64,000 nt of DNA. Origin: Candidatus Villigracilis saccharophilus (GTDB taxonomy: Bacteria; Chloroflexota; Anaerolineae; Anaerolineales; Villigracilaceae). The position numbers were made by a program, and so were the translations under genes. Below, piece after piece: positions 44,349-53,352 of the stretch (positions within the stretch are counted from its first letter, which is position 1; each line of letters begins with the position of its first letter). Location of the stretch: NCBI GenBank assembly GCA_016709305.1, contig JADJNA010000062.1, forward strand, positions 211,814 to 275,813, in the 5' to 3' direction. The notes below the pieces were generated by a model, which saw only the letters and a list, made by a program, of their open reading frames with translations, did not search any database and was not told the origin of the DNA.

Positions 44349-44974
44349 TGGATGAGCATGAAGGCAGATATGGATTTGACTGCGCGATTTGCCATAATAC
44401 GAATGACTGGGACGATGTGAATGTAGACCATAATATTTTTGCGTTCAAGCTGGATGGAAAGCATGTCGAAGTGAAGTGTGAAGACTGTCATATTAACGGT
44501 CAGTTCAAGGGAACGCCGGTTGATTGTTATTCCTGCCACAAAGAAATTGATGCCCATAAAGGCACTTACGGAACAGATTGTGCCTTGTGTCATAACACGA
44601 CGGATTGGAAGGATGCTCGTTTTGATCACAGTAAATTCCCTCTGACCGAGCGTCATAGTGGCTTGGCGTGTGACAGATGTCATTCCAGCGGAGTCTATGT
44701 TGGACTATCGTCCGCTTGTGTTTCCTGCCATGGTGACCCGGCGTATCATGCGGGTCTGTTCGGTACTAATTGTGCTTCATGTCACTCAACCAGGAATTGG
44801 TCGGCAGGATACAATGGACCGCATCCGGGTATTGCAGATGAGGGAGGCTCAGGCGTGAATCATGGCGGTGCTTCCTGTAAAGAGTGCCATACCTCCACGT
44901 TGCATTCTGCCACTTGCGGAAGCTGCCACGATGGAAATGAAGGGGGGGAGGGTGGTGAAGGCGGGGATGATTAA
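44348..44974 (+). CDS. Multiheme c-type cytochrome, C-terminal part (9 hemes)
   Basis: 208 residues with nine CxxCH motifs, opening DEHEGRYGFDCAICHNTNDW and ending in an acidic Gly/Glu-rich tail. There is no signal peptide, so it could not be exported alone. It matches the C-terminal half of the 15-heme paralogue (CYSCHKEIDAHKGTYGTDCA). It is most simply the second half of the gene that starts at 43533, which would give an 18-heme cytochrome. Programmed frameshifting is possible but has no visible signal. Confidence 0.75.
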   Translation: MDEHEGRYGFDCAICHNTNDWDDVNVDHNIFAFKLDGKHVEVKCEDCHINGQFKGTPVDCYSCHKEIDAHKGTYGTDCALCHNTTDWKDARFDHSKFPLTERHSGLACDRCHSSGVYVGLSSACVSCHGDPAYHAGLFGTNCASCHSTRNWSAGYNGPHPGIADEGGSGVNHGGASCKECHTSTLHSATCGSCHDGNEGGEGGEGGDD

Positions 44975-44993
44975 GGTAAGCAGATAAGAGAAT

Positions 44994-45036
44994 CAAAAAG
45001 AAGGAAAGTTCGCTAAGAGAACTTTCCTTCTTTTTG
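44994..45036. terminator. Bidirectional terminator between cytochrome and ligase genes
   Basis: caaaaagaaggaaagttc (44994-45011) pairs perfectly with its complement at 45019-45036, leaving a seven-base loop. A- and T-rich ends let it serve both converging genes. Confidence 0.9.
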
Positions 45037-45049
45037 AAACTTGTTTTTG

Positions 45050-46192
45050 TCAGTGCTTCTTTTGGGATTCGGTTGGATTCTCGCGTGGTTCAAGCATGCC
45101 CCAGCGACTTGCGCCAAGATACAAAATGTCCAGCACCAGATCTTCGTAGCGAATACCTTCCGCGGCGGCTTGCAGGCAGAGGTCGCTGTAGGCTGGCGTT
45201 AGTCCGGGTAGGGTGTTGATCTCCATAACGCGTGGATTGCCTTCTTCATCTAGACGAATATCCGTGCGGGATACATCCAGAGTATTCAAGAGTTGATGCG
45301 CGCGTAGGGCGAAATATTTTAATTTCTTTTCAAGTTCAGGCTCGATCTCTGCGGGACAGAAATAACCTGGCGAACCGTCTGCGCCGACATCTTTTGATTT
45401 GGCTTCAAGACCGTACACCCAGGGTGTCACCGAACGGGACGTATCCAACTCTAGGACAGGGAAACGGTGAAAGCCGTCCTTTTCATACCATTCGGGATGC
45501 CGCGAGTAGAGTTTTGCATCGGCACGCCCTAAAATTCCAACAGTGAATTCTCGGCCGGGCAGGAAAGTCTCTACGAGCGCAGGCTGTTGATAGGTATTGA
45601 TGATGTACAGGGCTCGTTCCCGCAATTCCTTTTCATTGTTGACGATAGCGTTCATGTCCACACCCATGCCTGTGCCTTCGCGTGCAGGTTTGACAAAGAG
45701 CGGAAATTTTAACTCTGCGCGTAACGTTTCATCGCCTGTGACGAATTCCTGGAAGGGAGCTACCGGCAAGCGGCGGTCACGCCAGATGCGTTTGGTAAGT
45801 GTCTTATCGAGGGAGATGCCATTGGTAAGGACACGGGAACCAGTGTATGGGATGCCGAGCATTTCAAGCAGGGCTGGCACTTGGGCTTCGCGGGCGTCGC
45901 CGCCGAGACCTTCGGCGATGTTAAAGCAAATGTCAGGGTTTTCCTCGCGCAGCGCGAAGGGCAGGTCTCGATCAGCCTGGATAAAGACGGTTGAGTGGCC
46001 ATCAGTTTCGAGCGCGGCGCGAAGCGAGTCTATTGTCTCGATATGGTCAAAGTCGGCGAAGGCGTCTGGTGGAACACCTTCAGGTTTTGGATGATCTTCA
46101 TCCTTGATGTTGGCGAGAATGGCGATTTTCCAATAGCGTTTCATGCGGCGACTGGGAGGTTTTTCTTCTTCACGGGCAAGAGGCTCTGGCAT
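45050..46192 (-). CDS. D-alanine--D-alanine ligase-like ATP-grasp protein
   Basis: 380 residues. Ddl/ATP-grasp features are present: FNIAEGLGGDAREAQVPALL near residue 85, the LFVKPAREGTGMGV ATP-binding loop, LVETFLPGREFTVGIL, and the metal-binding RTDIRLDEEGNPRVMEINTL near the end. The start is supported by aaggagc and a promoter upstream. A short charged N-terminal extension and a change in the substrate region make another dipeptide or depsipeptide ligase possible. The gene stands alone and not in a cell-wall cluster. Confidence 0.82.
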   Translation of the reverse strand: MPEPLAREEEKPPSRRMKRYWKIAILANIKDEDHPKPEGVPPDAFADFDHIETIDSLRAALETDGHSTVFIQADRDLPFALREENPDICFNIAEGLGGDAREAQVPALLEMLGIPYTGSRVLTNGISLDKTLTKRIWRDRRLPVAPFQEFVTGDETLRAELKFPLFVKPAREGTGMGVDMNAIVNNEKELRERALYIINTYQQPALVETFLPGREFTVGILGRADAKLYSRHPEWYEKDGFHRFPVLELDTSRSVTPWVYGLEAKSKDVGADGSPGYFCPAEIEPELEKKLKYFALRAHQLLNTLDVSRTDIRLDEEGNPRVMEINTLPGLTPAYSDLCLQAAAEGIRYEDLVLDILYLGASRWGMLEPRENPTESQKKH

Positions 46193-46229
46193 TTTTGCTC
46201 CTTGTATTTAATATGAAATAACGGGCGTT

Positions 46230-46257
46230 AGTATAGTACAAGCTGTATAGATAACAA
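46230..46257 (-). promoter_or_regulatory. Candidate promoter of the ligase gene
   Basis: On the minus strand TTGTTA (46252-46257) and TATACT (46230-46235) with 16 bases between, about 38 bases before the ATG. Confidence 0.55.
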
Positions 46258-46391
46258 GGGTATGGAACATTTCTTAAGGTATTGACGATTCTAACTAGAC
46301 AATCATTCGCCTTTCAGGTATCATTGGCACGCTTGTGCTCTACCTCACGAAAGAAAAATATGAGGTATTGTATAAGAAAAAGTAGACATAT

Positions 46392-46416
46392 ACCCGGATA
46401 AAGCCCTTATCCGGGT
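46392..46416 (+). promoter_or_regulatory. Leader hairpin upstream of atpA
   Basis: acccggataa and ttatccgggt form a perfect ten-base stem with a five-base loop, about 40 bases before the atpA start. The sequence after it (tcttg) is not a clear T-run, so an mRNA-stability or attenuation element is more likely than a full terminator. Confidence 0.6.
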
Positions 46417-46454
46417 TCTTGTACCTAATAAAGAATTTTGGTGGAGGCTACCTA

Positions 46455-48119
46455 ATGTCAGACTTGATCCAGCAGATCACCGGTGATTTGCAGAAACAAA
46501 TTGAAGGCTTTAATCCAGAGCTCAACGTTACAGATATTGGCGTTGTGTTGGAAGCGGGCGATGGGATTGCCCGTGTTAAAGGACTTGCGAATGTTAAGGC
46601 GCAGGAACTTGTACAATTTTCCAACGGAGTAATGGGTACGGCGTTCAACCTTGAAAAAGATAGCGTTGGTGTGATCGTCATGGGTGCTTACGACGGCATT
46701 GTCGAAGGTATGACCGTGCGCGGTACTAATCGCATCGCCTCCGTCCCCGTGGGTGATGCCATGATCGGACGGGTGGTCAACGCGTTGGGTGAGCCGATTG
46801 ACGGCAAAGGTCCGATCGCTTCCACTGGTTTCCGCCCCGTTGAGCGCATTGCGCCCGGCGTGGTCTATCGTCAGGATGTGGATACTCCTGTGCAGACTGG
46901 TATCAAATCCATCGACGCAATGATTCCAGTGGGACGTGGTCAGCGCGAATTGATCATCGGTGATCGTCAGACGGGTAAAACCGCCATCGCGATCGATACG
47001 ATCATCAATCAAAAAGGCAAAGATTTAGTTTGTATTTATGTAGCGATCGGTCAGAAGAAGGCTGCTGTTGCACGCACACTCGGCATTCTTGAACGCGCCG
47101 GCGCGATGGAACACACGATCATCGTGGTTGCCGCCGCTGACGAATCCGCAGCTTTGCAATATATCGCTCCGTATTCCGGTACCGCCATCGGTGAGGAGTT
47201 CATGGAAACAGGCCGCGATGCTCTGATCATTTACGATGATCTTTCCAAGCATGCGTGGGCGTATCGTCAAGTTTCATTGCTCCTGCGCCGCCCGCCTGGT
47301 CGCGAAGCGTATCCTGGCGATGTGTTTTATTTGCATTCACGCTTGCTCGAACGCTCTGCCCGCCTCGCCAACAAGTATGTCATTGTGAAGAAAGATTATG
47401 CAAATGCAATGGCTTCTGAAAAAGATGGTCTGGACGGAAAAGTATATACCGGTCCAGTCTCTAAAGATGAGGCTGAAGAAGCCCGCAAGCACATGGGCAA
47501 TGCCGATGACCACAAGATTATTAAGGTCGCCGGTACGGGCGGCTCGCTCACGTCTCTGCCGATCATTGAAACTTTGCTTGGCGATATTTCCGCTTATGTT
47601 CCTACCAATGTCATTTCAATTACAGATGGACAGATCTTCCTGGAAAGTAACCTCTTCAATGCAGGTATTCGTCCTGCTGTGAACGTCGGTGTGTCAGTGT
47701 CCCGCGTAGGTGGTGATGCCCAGACCAAAGCTATGAAACAGGTGGCTGGACGTTTGCGCCTTGATATGGCCGCCTATCGTGAATTGGCTGCGTTCGCGCT
47801 CATGGCTTCCGACCTTGATAAATCAACCCAACAGCAGTTAAACCGTGGTCAGCGCATGCAGGAAATCCTCAAGCAGCCCCAGTATCAACCCTCCGAACTA
47901 GTGGATCAGGTAATCATACTTTTTGCGGGTACAAACGGATTCGCGGATAGCGTCGCTCTCGATAAGATGTTACAGTGGCAGGCAGATCTTGTTCGCTTTA
48001 TGGCAACTTCATACCCTGAGGTTGGTAAGGATATTATTGCGAAGAAAGCCATTTCTGACGACAATCGCGCCGCGCTGATCAAGGCACTTGAAGCCTTCCG
48101 CACTGGCTGGCAAGCCTAG
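46455..48119 (+). CDS. atpA: ATP synthase F1 subunit alpha
   Basis: 554 residues. Alpha-subunit landmarks: Walker A GDRQTGKTAIAID near residue 170, the Walker B region DALIIYDDLSKHAWAY and the signature PPGREAYPGDVFYLHSRLLE. It is longer than the usual 500-510 residues, partly because of an inserted segment around 315-365 (KKDYANAMASEKDGLDGKVY region). Start ATG 46455 follows ggtggagg. It opens a unit atpA-atpG-atpD-atpC. No membrane-sector genes (atpB, E, F) or atpH precede it; the upstream gene is on the other strand. Confidence 0.97.
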   Translation: MSDLIQQITGDLQKQIEGFNPELNVTDIGVVLEAGDGIARVKGLANVKAQELVQFSNGVMGTAFNLEKDSVGVIVMGAYDGIVEGMTVRGTNRIASVPVGDAMIGRVVNALGEPIDGKGPIASTGFRPVERIAPGVVYRQDVDTPVQTGIKSIDAMIPVGRGQRELIIGDRQTGKTAIAIDTIINQKGKDLVCIYVAIGQKKAAVARTLGILERAGAMEHTIIVVAAADESAALQYIAPYSGTAIGEEFMETGRDALIIYDDLSKHAWAYRQVSLLLRRPPGREAYPGDVFYLHSRLLERSARLANKYVIVKKDYANAMASEKDGLDGKVYTGPVSKDEAEEARKHMGNADDHKIIKVAGTGGSLTSLPIIETLLGDISAYVPTNVISITDGQIFLESNLFNAGIRPAVNVGVSVSRVGGDAQTKAMKQVAGRLRLDMAAYRELAAFALMASDLDKSTQQQLNRGQRMQEILKQPQYQPSELVDQVIILFAGTNGFADSVALDKMLQWQADLVRFMATSYPEVGKDIIAKKAISDDNRAALIKALEAFRTGWQA

Positions 48120-48160
48120 ACTATTCAACTAACGACTAAGAGACTAGAGGATTATTTCTT

Positions 48161-49051
48161 ATGGCTTCCGCTCGTGAAATGCGGCTCCGAATAAAGAGCG
48201 TCAAAAACATTTCGCAAGTCACGCGTGCTTTAGAGACGGTGAGTGCCAGCAAGGTCCGCAAGGCAATTAATGCGGTCACGGCAACCCGCTCGTATGCGAC
48301 CAAAGCCTGGCAGGTATTACGTCATGTTGCAGAACAACCTGGACGTGACAGCCTGCATCCGCTTTTGGCGCAGCGCAAATCGGTGAATAATACATTGGTG
48401 ATCGTGATTACAGGCGACCGTGGACTCGCGGGCGCGTACAACTCCAATGTGATTCGCTTTGCGTCTCAACGCTTTGACTCGAATCCTGTTCCCGTTAAAT
48501 ATATTGCTGTCGGACGCAAAGGTCGTGACCTGTTGATCCGCCGCGGCAAAAAAGTGATCGCTGATTTTAGCAACCTTCCTGCCGCGCCAAGTTTTGCGGA
48601 TGTTTCTGCTGTGGGGCGTCTTGCCGTCGAGGAATTCCAAAATGGCTCGGTGGACGAAGTTTATCTTCTCTATACTGACTTTGTAAACATGGGGCGCCAA
48701 ATCGCAACAGTTAAGAAACTCCTTCCGCTTGAACTTGAAGGAGAAGGCTTGGTTGAAGATTTCAATCATAAATCCGCTGGTCCTGCCGCCGCGTATGAAT
48801 ATGAACCTGATATGCGTGGAATTCTCGACGAGATCATTCCGCGTTTTACTGCATTGCAGGTCTATCAGGCAGTATTGGAATCGCAGGCGAGCGAACATGC
48901 GGCTCGTATGATCGCCATGCGAAACGCCACCGATAATGCAAAAGAACTGGTCAGCGCGTTGCAATTGGCTTATAACAAGGTTCGTCAGCAGGGCATTACG
49001 AACGATATCTTAGACATTGTAGGCGGCGCTGAAGCGCTGGCTGCGAAATAA
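48161..49051 (+). CDS. atpG: ATP synthase F1 subunit gamma
   Basis: 296 residues, usual length. The N-terminal helix (REMRLRIKSVKNISQVTRAL) and C-terminal helix (MRNATDNAKELVSALQLAYN) that form the rotor coiled coil are clear, with the conserved TGDRGLAGAYNSN. It is the central rotor shaft of F1, acting in the cytoplasmic sector. It lies 41 bases after atpA, with a repetitive spacer, and 12 before atpD. Confidence 0.96.
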   Translation: MASAREMRLRIKSVKNISQVTRALETVSASKVRKAINAVTATRSYATKAWQVLRHVAEQPGRDSLHPLLAQRKSVNNTLVIVITGDRGLAGAYNSNVIRFASQRFDSNPVPVKYIAVGRKGRDLLIRRGKKVIADFSNLPAAPSFADVSAVGRLAVEEFQNGSVDEVYLLYTDFVNMGRQIATVKKLLPLELEGEGLVEDFNHKSAGPAAAYEYEPDMRGILDEIIPRFTALQVYQAVLESQASEHAARMIAMRNATDNAKELVSALQLAYNKVRQQGITNDILDIVGGAEALAAK

Positions 49052-49063
49052 CTGGAGGAAATC

Positions 49064-50467
49064 ATGGCAAAATCAATAGGCCGTGTCGTACAAATTCTTG
49101 GTGGTGTAGTGGATGTGGAATTCGCCGAAGGTGGAATTCCAGAACTGTATGAAGCGATCACAGTCGAACGCGCGGGAAACAAGCCGCTCGTGCTCGAAGT
49201 ACAAAAGCATCTTGGCAATAACTGGGTGAGGACTGTATCCATGGATACAACCGATGGTCTTCAGCGCGGCGTTCCAGCCATTGCGACTGGCGCTCCCATC
49301 ATGGTTCCCGTTGGACCCGCAACCCTGGGACGTATCTTCAACGTGCTGGGTCAGCCCGTGGATGAAAAAGGTCCCGTTGATGCGGCAACTTATTATCCAA
49401 TTCACCGCCTGGCTCCTTCCTTCGAGGAACAATCCACTCGCGTGGAAGTTTTCGAAACAGGCGTGAAGGTCGTGGACTTGATCGCTCCGTTCACCAAAGG
49501 CGGTAAGACAGGCATCTTCGGCGGCGCGGGAACAGGCAAGACCGTTATCATCATGGAACTCATCCGCTCGGTTGCTACCGAACACGAAGGCAACTCCGTA
49601 TTCGCAGGCGTGGGCGAACGAACCCGTGAAGGAACAGGCTTGTATCGTGAAATGCTCGAATCGGGCGTTATGAAAGACACCGTCATGGTGTACGGCCAGA
49701 TGAACGAACCTTCTGGCGTCCGTCTTCGTGTAGCCCTTTCCGCGCTTTCGATGGCTGAATATTTCCGCGATCAGGGCAAGGATGTTTTGCTCTTCGTGGA
49801 TAACATCTTCCGCTTCTCCATGTCTGGATCCGAAGTATCTGCGCTACTCGGCCGTATGCCCTCCGCTGTAGGTTACCAGCCGACCCTCGCGACAGAAATG
49901 GGTGAGTTGCAGGAACGTATTACCTCCACTCGCACCGGCTCGATCACATCCATGCAGGCTGTGTACGTGCCCGCGGATGACTACTCCGATCCCGCTCCTG
50001 TGGCGACCTTTACACATCTCGATGCGACCATCGCCCTTGAACGCTCCATCGTGGAAAAGGGCATTTACCCCGCCGTGGATCCACTCGCTTCCACCTCCCG
50101 CATTCTTGATCCCAACATCGTGGGAGAAGAGCACTACCGAACAGCGCGTGAAGTTCAGCGTATCTTGCAGCGCTATAAAGACTTGCAGGACATCATCGCC
50201 ATTCTCGGTATCGACGAACTCTCCGAAGACGATAAGCTTATCGTTTCGCGCGCGCGCAAGATCGAACGTTTCTTCTCGCAGCCTTTCTATGTGGCTGAAC
50301 GCTTTACCGGCATCCCAGGTCGTTACGTACCCCTTAAGGAGACAGTCAGCGGCTTCCGCGAAATTCTTGACGGCAAGTGCGACGATCTTCCCGAACAGGC
50401 TTTCATGATGGCTGGGACGATCCAGGATGTTCGTGAACGCGCTGAAAAACTTTCCAAGAGTGCGTAA
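49064..50467 (+). CDS. atpD: ATP synthase F1 subunit beta
   Basis: 467 residues. Catalytic subunit with Walker A GGAGTGKTVIIMELI, GERTREGTGLYREM with the catalytic Glu, Walker B VLLFVDNIFRF, and the ALLGRMPSAVGYQPTLATEM signature. Length and order are normal. It starts after ggagg following atpG. Confidence 0.98.
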   Translation: MAKSIGRVVQILGGVVDVEFAEGGIPELYEAITVERAGNKPLVLEVQKHLGNNWVRTVSMDTTDGLQRGVPAIATGAPIMVPVGPATLGRIFNVLGQPVDEKGPVDAATYYPIHRLAPSFEEQSTRVEVFETGVKVVDLIAPFTKGGKTGIFGGAGTGKTVIIMELIRSVATEHEGNSVFAGVGERTREGTGLYREMLESGVMKDTVMVYGQMNEPSGVRLRVALSALSMAEYFRDQGKDVLLFVDNIFRFSMSGSEVSALLGRMPSAVGYQPTLATEMGELQERITSTRTGSITSMQAVYVPADDYSDPAPVATFTHLDATIALERSIVEKGIYPAVDPLASTSRILDPNIVGEEHYRTAREVQRILQRYKDLQDIIAILGIDELSEDDKLIVSRARKIERFFSQPFYVAERFTGIPGRYVPLKETVSGFREILDGKCDDLPEQAFMMAGTIQDVRERAEKLSKSA

Positions 50468-50471
50468 GACC

Positions 50472-50532
50472 CGTGTCAAGTGTTGAGGTGTCAAGTATCA
50501 GATTTGACCTGACGCTTGACGCGTGACACTGG
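50472..50532. repeat. Repetitive inverted-repeat spacer between atpD and atpC
   Basis: The gap holds degenerate copies of gtgtcaag/cttgac in both orientations (cgtgtcaagtgttgaggtgt, then tgacgcttgacgcgtgacac), which can fold into an imperfect hairpin ending just before the ctggag ribosome site of atpC. No T-run. It resembles in design the spacers of the hydrogenase operon. Confidence 0.6.
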
Positions 50533-50542
50533 AGAACTTGCT

Positions 50543-50980
50543 ATGACCATTCGTTGTGAAATTGTTTCTCAAGACCGCACTGTATTTGCAGGTGATGTGG
50601 ATATTGTTGTTCTGCCCGGTGCAGCCGGGGAGATGGGCATCCTTCCCAAACATGCGCCTGTATTGACCACCTTAAAATACGGCATTATCAAAGTCCGCAA
50701 AGGCGGTAAGGAGGAGATCTTTACTGTTGCCGGCGGAGTTGCAGAAGTACAGCCTGATATCATCACGGTTCTGGCAGATTCCGCGGAAAACGTTGAAGAG
50801 ATCGATGTTGCTCGCGCAGATGCTGCCCGTGCTCGTGCTGAAGAAGCGCTCGCCAAGGGCGTCCCCGCTGATGCAGATGCCTATCTTGCAATGGAAGCCG
50901 CTCTGCGAAAATCCAATTTGCGCCTCGATGCAGCTCGTCGTTATCGCAAGAATACCCGTTCACCTTATTCGGAACAATAA
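50543..50980 (+). CDS. atpC: ATP synthase F1 subunit epsilon
   Basis: 145 residues. N-terminal beta-sandwich (TIRCEIVSQDRTVFAGDVDI, LPGAAGEMGILPKHAPVLTT) and C-terminal helical part (ARADAARARAEEALAKGVPA). It couples rotor and stalk and can inhibit ATP hydrolysis. The ATG at 50543 follows ctggag; an earlier in-frame start reads through the repeat spacer. Confidence 0.95.
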   Translation: MTIRCEIVSQDRTVFAGDVDIVVLPGAAGEMGILPKHAPVLTTLKYGIIKVRKGGKEEIFTVAGGVAEVQPDIITVLADSAENVEEIDVARADAARARAEEALAKGVPADADAYLAMEAALRKSNLRLDAARRYRKNTRSPYSEQ

Positions 50981-50986
50981 ACCCTA

Positions 50987-51994
50987 GTGGCAATGTTTTC
51001 AAAAGACCTGGGTGTAGACCTGGGTACCATGTACACCCGCCTCGCCGACAGCTCTCAAGTGCTGTTGGAAGAGCCGACGATTGTCGCCATTGATGTGGAT
51101 GACCAGAAGATGGTGGCGGCTGGTATCGAAGCGCGTGACATGTTCGGAAAGGTTCCAGATAATATCGAAGTTGCGCGTCCACTCCGAAACGGCGTGATCG
51201 CGGATTATGAAATCACAGAGACCCTGCTTCAGTATCTATTACAGCGCGTGAGTGGCTCGATGCGCATCTTCCGTCCGCGCGTGATGATCACTGTTCCTTA
51301 CGGAGTGACCAGCGTCGAGCGACGGGCGGTGTACGAAGCTGTGATGGAAGCCGGGAGTCGTGAAGCCTTTCTTATTCAACAACCATTGGCTGCTGCCATT
51401 GGTATTGACCTGCCGATCAATTCACCGTCAGGCAATATGATCATCAGCCTTGGCGGCGGATGCACCGAAGCCGCGGTCATGGCAATGTATGGAATTGTTG
51501 CCGCCGATACCCTGCGTGCCGGCGGTATGGAATTGGATGAAGCAATTGTCACCTATGTGCGCCGCAAATATGGTGTCATCATCGGTCAGGCAACTGCCGA
51601 ACAATTGAAGATTCGCATTGGGGCTGCCGTTCCGCAAGATACTGAAAATAGCATGGAAGTGCAGGGGCAGGATCAAGTCACTGGTTTGCCGCGCCCAGTA
51701 ACATTAACCACTGGCGAGATTGTTGAAGCCTTGCAGGAGCCATTGAAGCAGATCGTAGAGACGGGCCGCAAGGTTCTTGAAAAGACTCCGCCTGAATTGG
51801 TCTCAGACATCATTGACCGAGGTGTCGCTTTGTGCGGTGGAGGCGCGTTGCTGCGCGGTGTTGACAAATTACTGACAAAGTCTCTGGGTATTCCCGCCTA
51901 TCTGGTAGACAACCCGTTGACCTGTGTTGTGCAAGGCACCGCAAAGGGATTTGGCATGTTGAACGTGATCCGCAGGAATTTGCCGAAGGTTTAA
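50987..51994 (+). CDS. mreB: MreB/Mbl-like actin homologue
   Basis: 335 residues with the actin-fold sites: phosphate-1 DLGVDLGTMYTRLA, DVDDQKMVAAGIEARDMFGK, phosphate-2 SLGGGCTEAAVMAMYGIV, and adenosine site CGGGALLRGVDKLL. It polymerises at the membrane to direct cell-wall growth. It starts six bases after atpC (GTG at 50987, or ATG at 50993), so it is the last gene of the atp transcript, before a strong terminator. No mreC or mreD follows. The adjacency with atp is unusual and suggests shared growth control. Confidence 0.93.
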   Translation: MAMFSKDLGVDLGTMYTRLADSSQVLLEEPTIVAIDVDDQKMVAAGIEARDMFGKVPDNIEVARPLRNGVIADYEITETLLQYLLQRVSGSMRIFRPRVMITVPYGVTSVERRAVYEAVMEAGSREAFLIQQPLAAAIGIDLPINSPSGNMIISLGGGCTEAAVMAMYGIVAADTLRAGGMELDEAIVTYVRRKYGVIIGQATAEQLKIRIGAAVPQDTENSMEVQGQDQVTGLPRPVTLTTGEIVEALQEPLKQIVETGRKVLEKTPPELVSDIIDRGVALCGGGALLRGVDKLLTKSLGIPAYLVDNPLTCVVQGTAKGFGMLNVIRRNLPKV

Positions 51995-52009
51995 TTTGAT
52001 CAAATGTCC

Positions 52010-52045
52010 AAACGGGCGACTCGTCAAAGAGTCGCCCGTTTTTTT
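52010..52045. terminator. Terminator after mreB
   Basis: aaacgggcgactc (52010-52022) pairs with gagtcgcccgttt (52029-52041), followed by T-rich sequence. It serves the plus-strand atp/mreB unit, and its A-rich left side could also serve the converging MFS gene. Confidence 0.9.
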
Positions 52046-52053
52046 GTTCGATA

Positions 52054-53319
52054 TCATAGTGCTGAGGTTAATTCGATCCTTAGTTTTTCCTGCGAAGCTT
52101 TGCCGGTCAAGTACGCCAGGATTGCACCAACTAGAAACAAAATAATATTGATGATAAAAGGCAGGTCTTTATTTATCGTTGATAGCGATCCGGCGATCCA
52201 GCCGAACGGCGAGGTGAGCAGAATAATACCAACGTATAGAAGGGATTGGATACGGGCGCGTTCCTTCGGTTCGATCGTTTGAACGATCATTCTGTCTACG
52301 AGCGGATTGACCGCCGCGAAGCTGCATGCCTCCAGGAATACGCTGAGCAGAAGAATAAAATAGCCCTTTTCTGGCGTTGAAATCAATAAGATCTGGCTTA
52401 TGATGAAGCCCATAAAACCGATCGTCATGGGGAGTTTGAAATGTAACTTGTTCAATAAAGGGTTGACCAAAAAGAAGAAAGCGAACATGATCGCTGTTTT
52501 CACGAACGGAAAAATTGCAAGATGTTGGGCGGGGATGTGTAATTTCTCTGTGACGATGATGCCCCAAAAACTACCGTTGATCATTGTCGAGATGCTGACT
52601 ACGAGCATGATGCCTGCTGTGTAAAGCGTTTGTGGTGATCGAATTAAACCTTGAAATACGTCCCCATATCCACTTAGTAAACTGAATATGCTTTGGTGGC
52701 GTGTTTCATGCAGGCGTATCACGCCTTGTTTGGTCTCCTGTGTCATTTGATAGGTGACGACAGCTTTTACTGTAAACATAATGGCTGCGAAAAAATACAG
52801 CCCGCGCACAGTAGGCACGAGGGAGAAAATTCCGATCAATATTCCAGCCAAAGGCGCGACAAACCCAACGATCTGATTGGCAATATAGATCCATGTGTAG
52901 ATGTCAACCAACTGACTTTCTTCAGCGTCCTCCACCAGCAGACATGACCACGAATTAAGGGTAATACGCCAGACACTGTTGATGATTCCTGCCGCGAGAA
53001 AATACCAGAAATTTTGGGCAATTGCTGAAATGATCGACGGGATGGTCCAAGCTACGATGTCAAACAGCATGGTCGTGCGTCTCCTGCCAAGTTTGTCGGT
53101 CACAACGCCGCTTAGTAAAGCGAGCAGTACTTGGAAGCCCCCGCTAATGCTGATGATCAGCCCGATCTGTTTATCGGTCAGTCCGAGTGCGACCATATAA
53201 ATGGAAACATATGGGGCATACAGATTGAATGGAATTCCCCATAGCGGTTCGGGGTAGACACATCCGCGCGGGTTTCCAGTCAGGTTTTTTAACGTGGCGA
53301 ACAAAGAGTGATTTTTCAA
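52054..53319 (-). CDS. MFS transporter, substrate unknown
   Basis: 421 residues, about 12 membrane helices. The loop 2-3 MFS motif is present (SGVVTDKLGRRRTTMLFDIV). The opening PLWGIPFNLYAPYVSIYMVA and the pattern of the C-terminal half resemble drug or lysophospholipid-type exporters, but this is not diagnostic. It is 33 bases after a methyltransferase gene on the same strand. Confidence 0.8.
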   Translation of the reverse strand: MKNHSLFATLKNLTGNPRGCVYPEPLWGIPFNLYAPYVSIYMVALGLTDKQIGLIISISGGFQVLLALLSGVVTDKLGRRRTTMLFDIVAWTIPSIISAIAQNFWYFLAAGIINSVWRITLNSWSCLLVEDAEESQLVDIYTWIYIANQIVGFVAPLAGILIGIFSLVPTVRGLYFFAAIMFTVKAVVTYQMTQETKQGVIRLHETRHQSIFSLLSGYGDVFQGLIRSPQTLYTAGIMLVVSISTMINGSFWGIIVTEKLHIPAQHLAIFPFVKTAIMFAFFFLVNPLLNKLHFKLPMTIGFMGFIISQILLISTPEKGYFILLLSVFLEACSFAAVNPLVDRMIVQTIEPKERARIQSLLYVGIILLTSPFGWIAGSLSTINKDLPFIINIILFLVGAILAYLTGKASQEKLRIELTSAL

Positions 53320-53352
53320 GAAGGCAGCCTTGTGAAAAAAGATGAATTTGAT

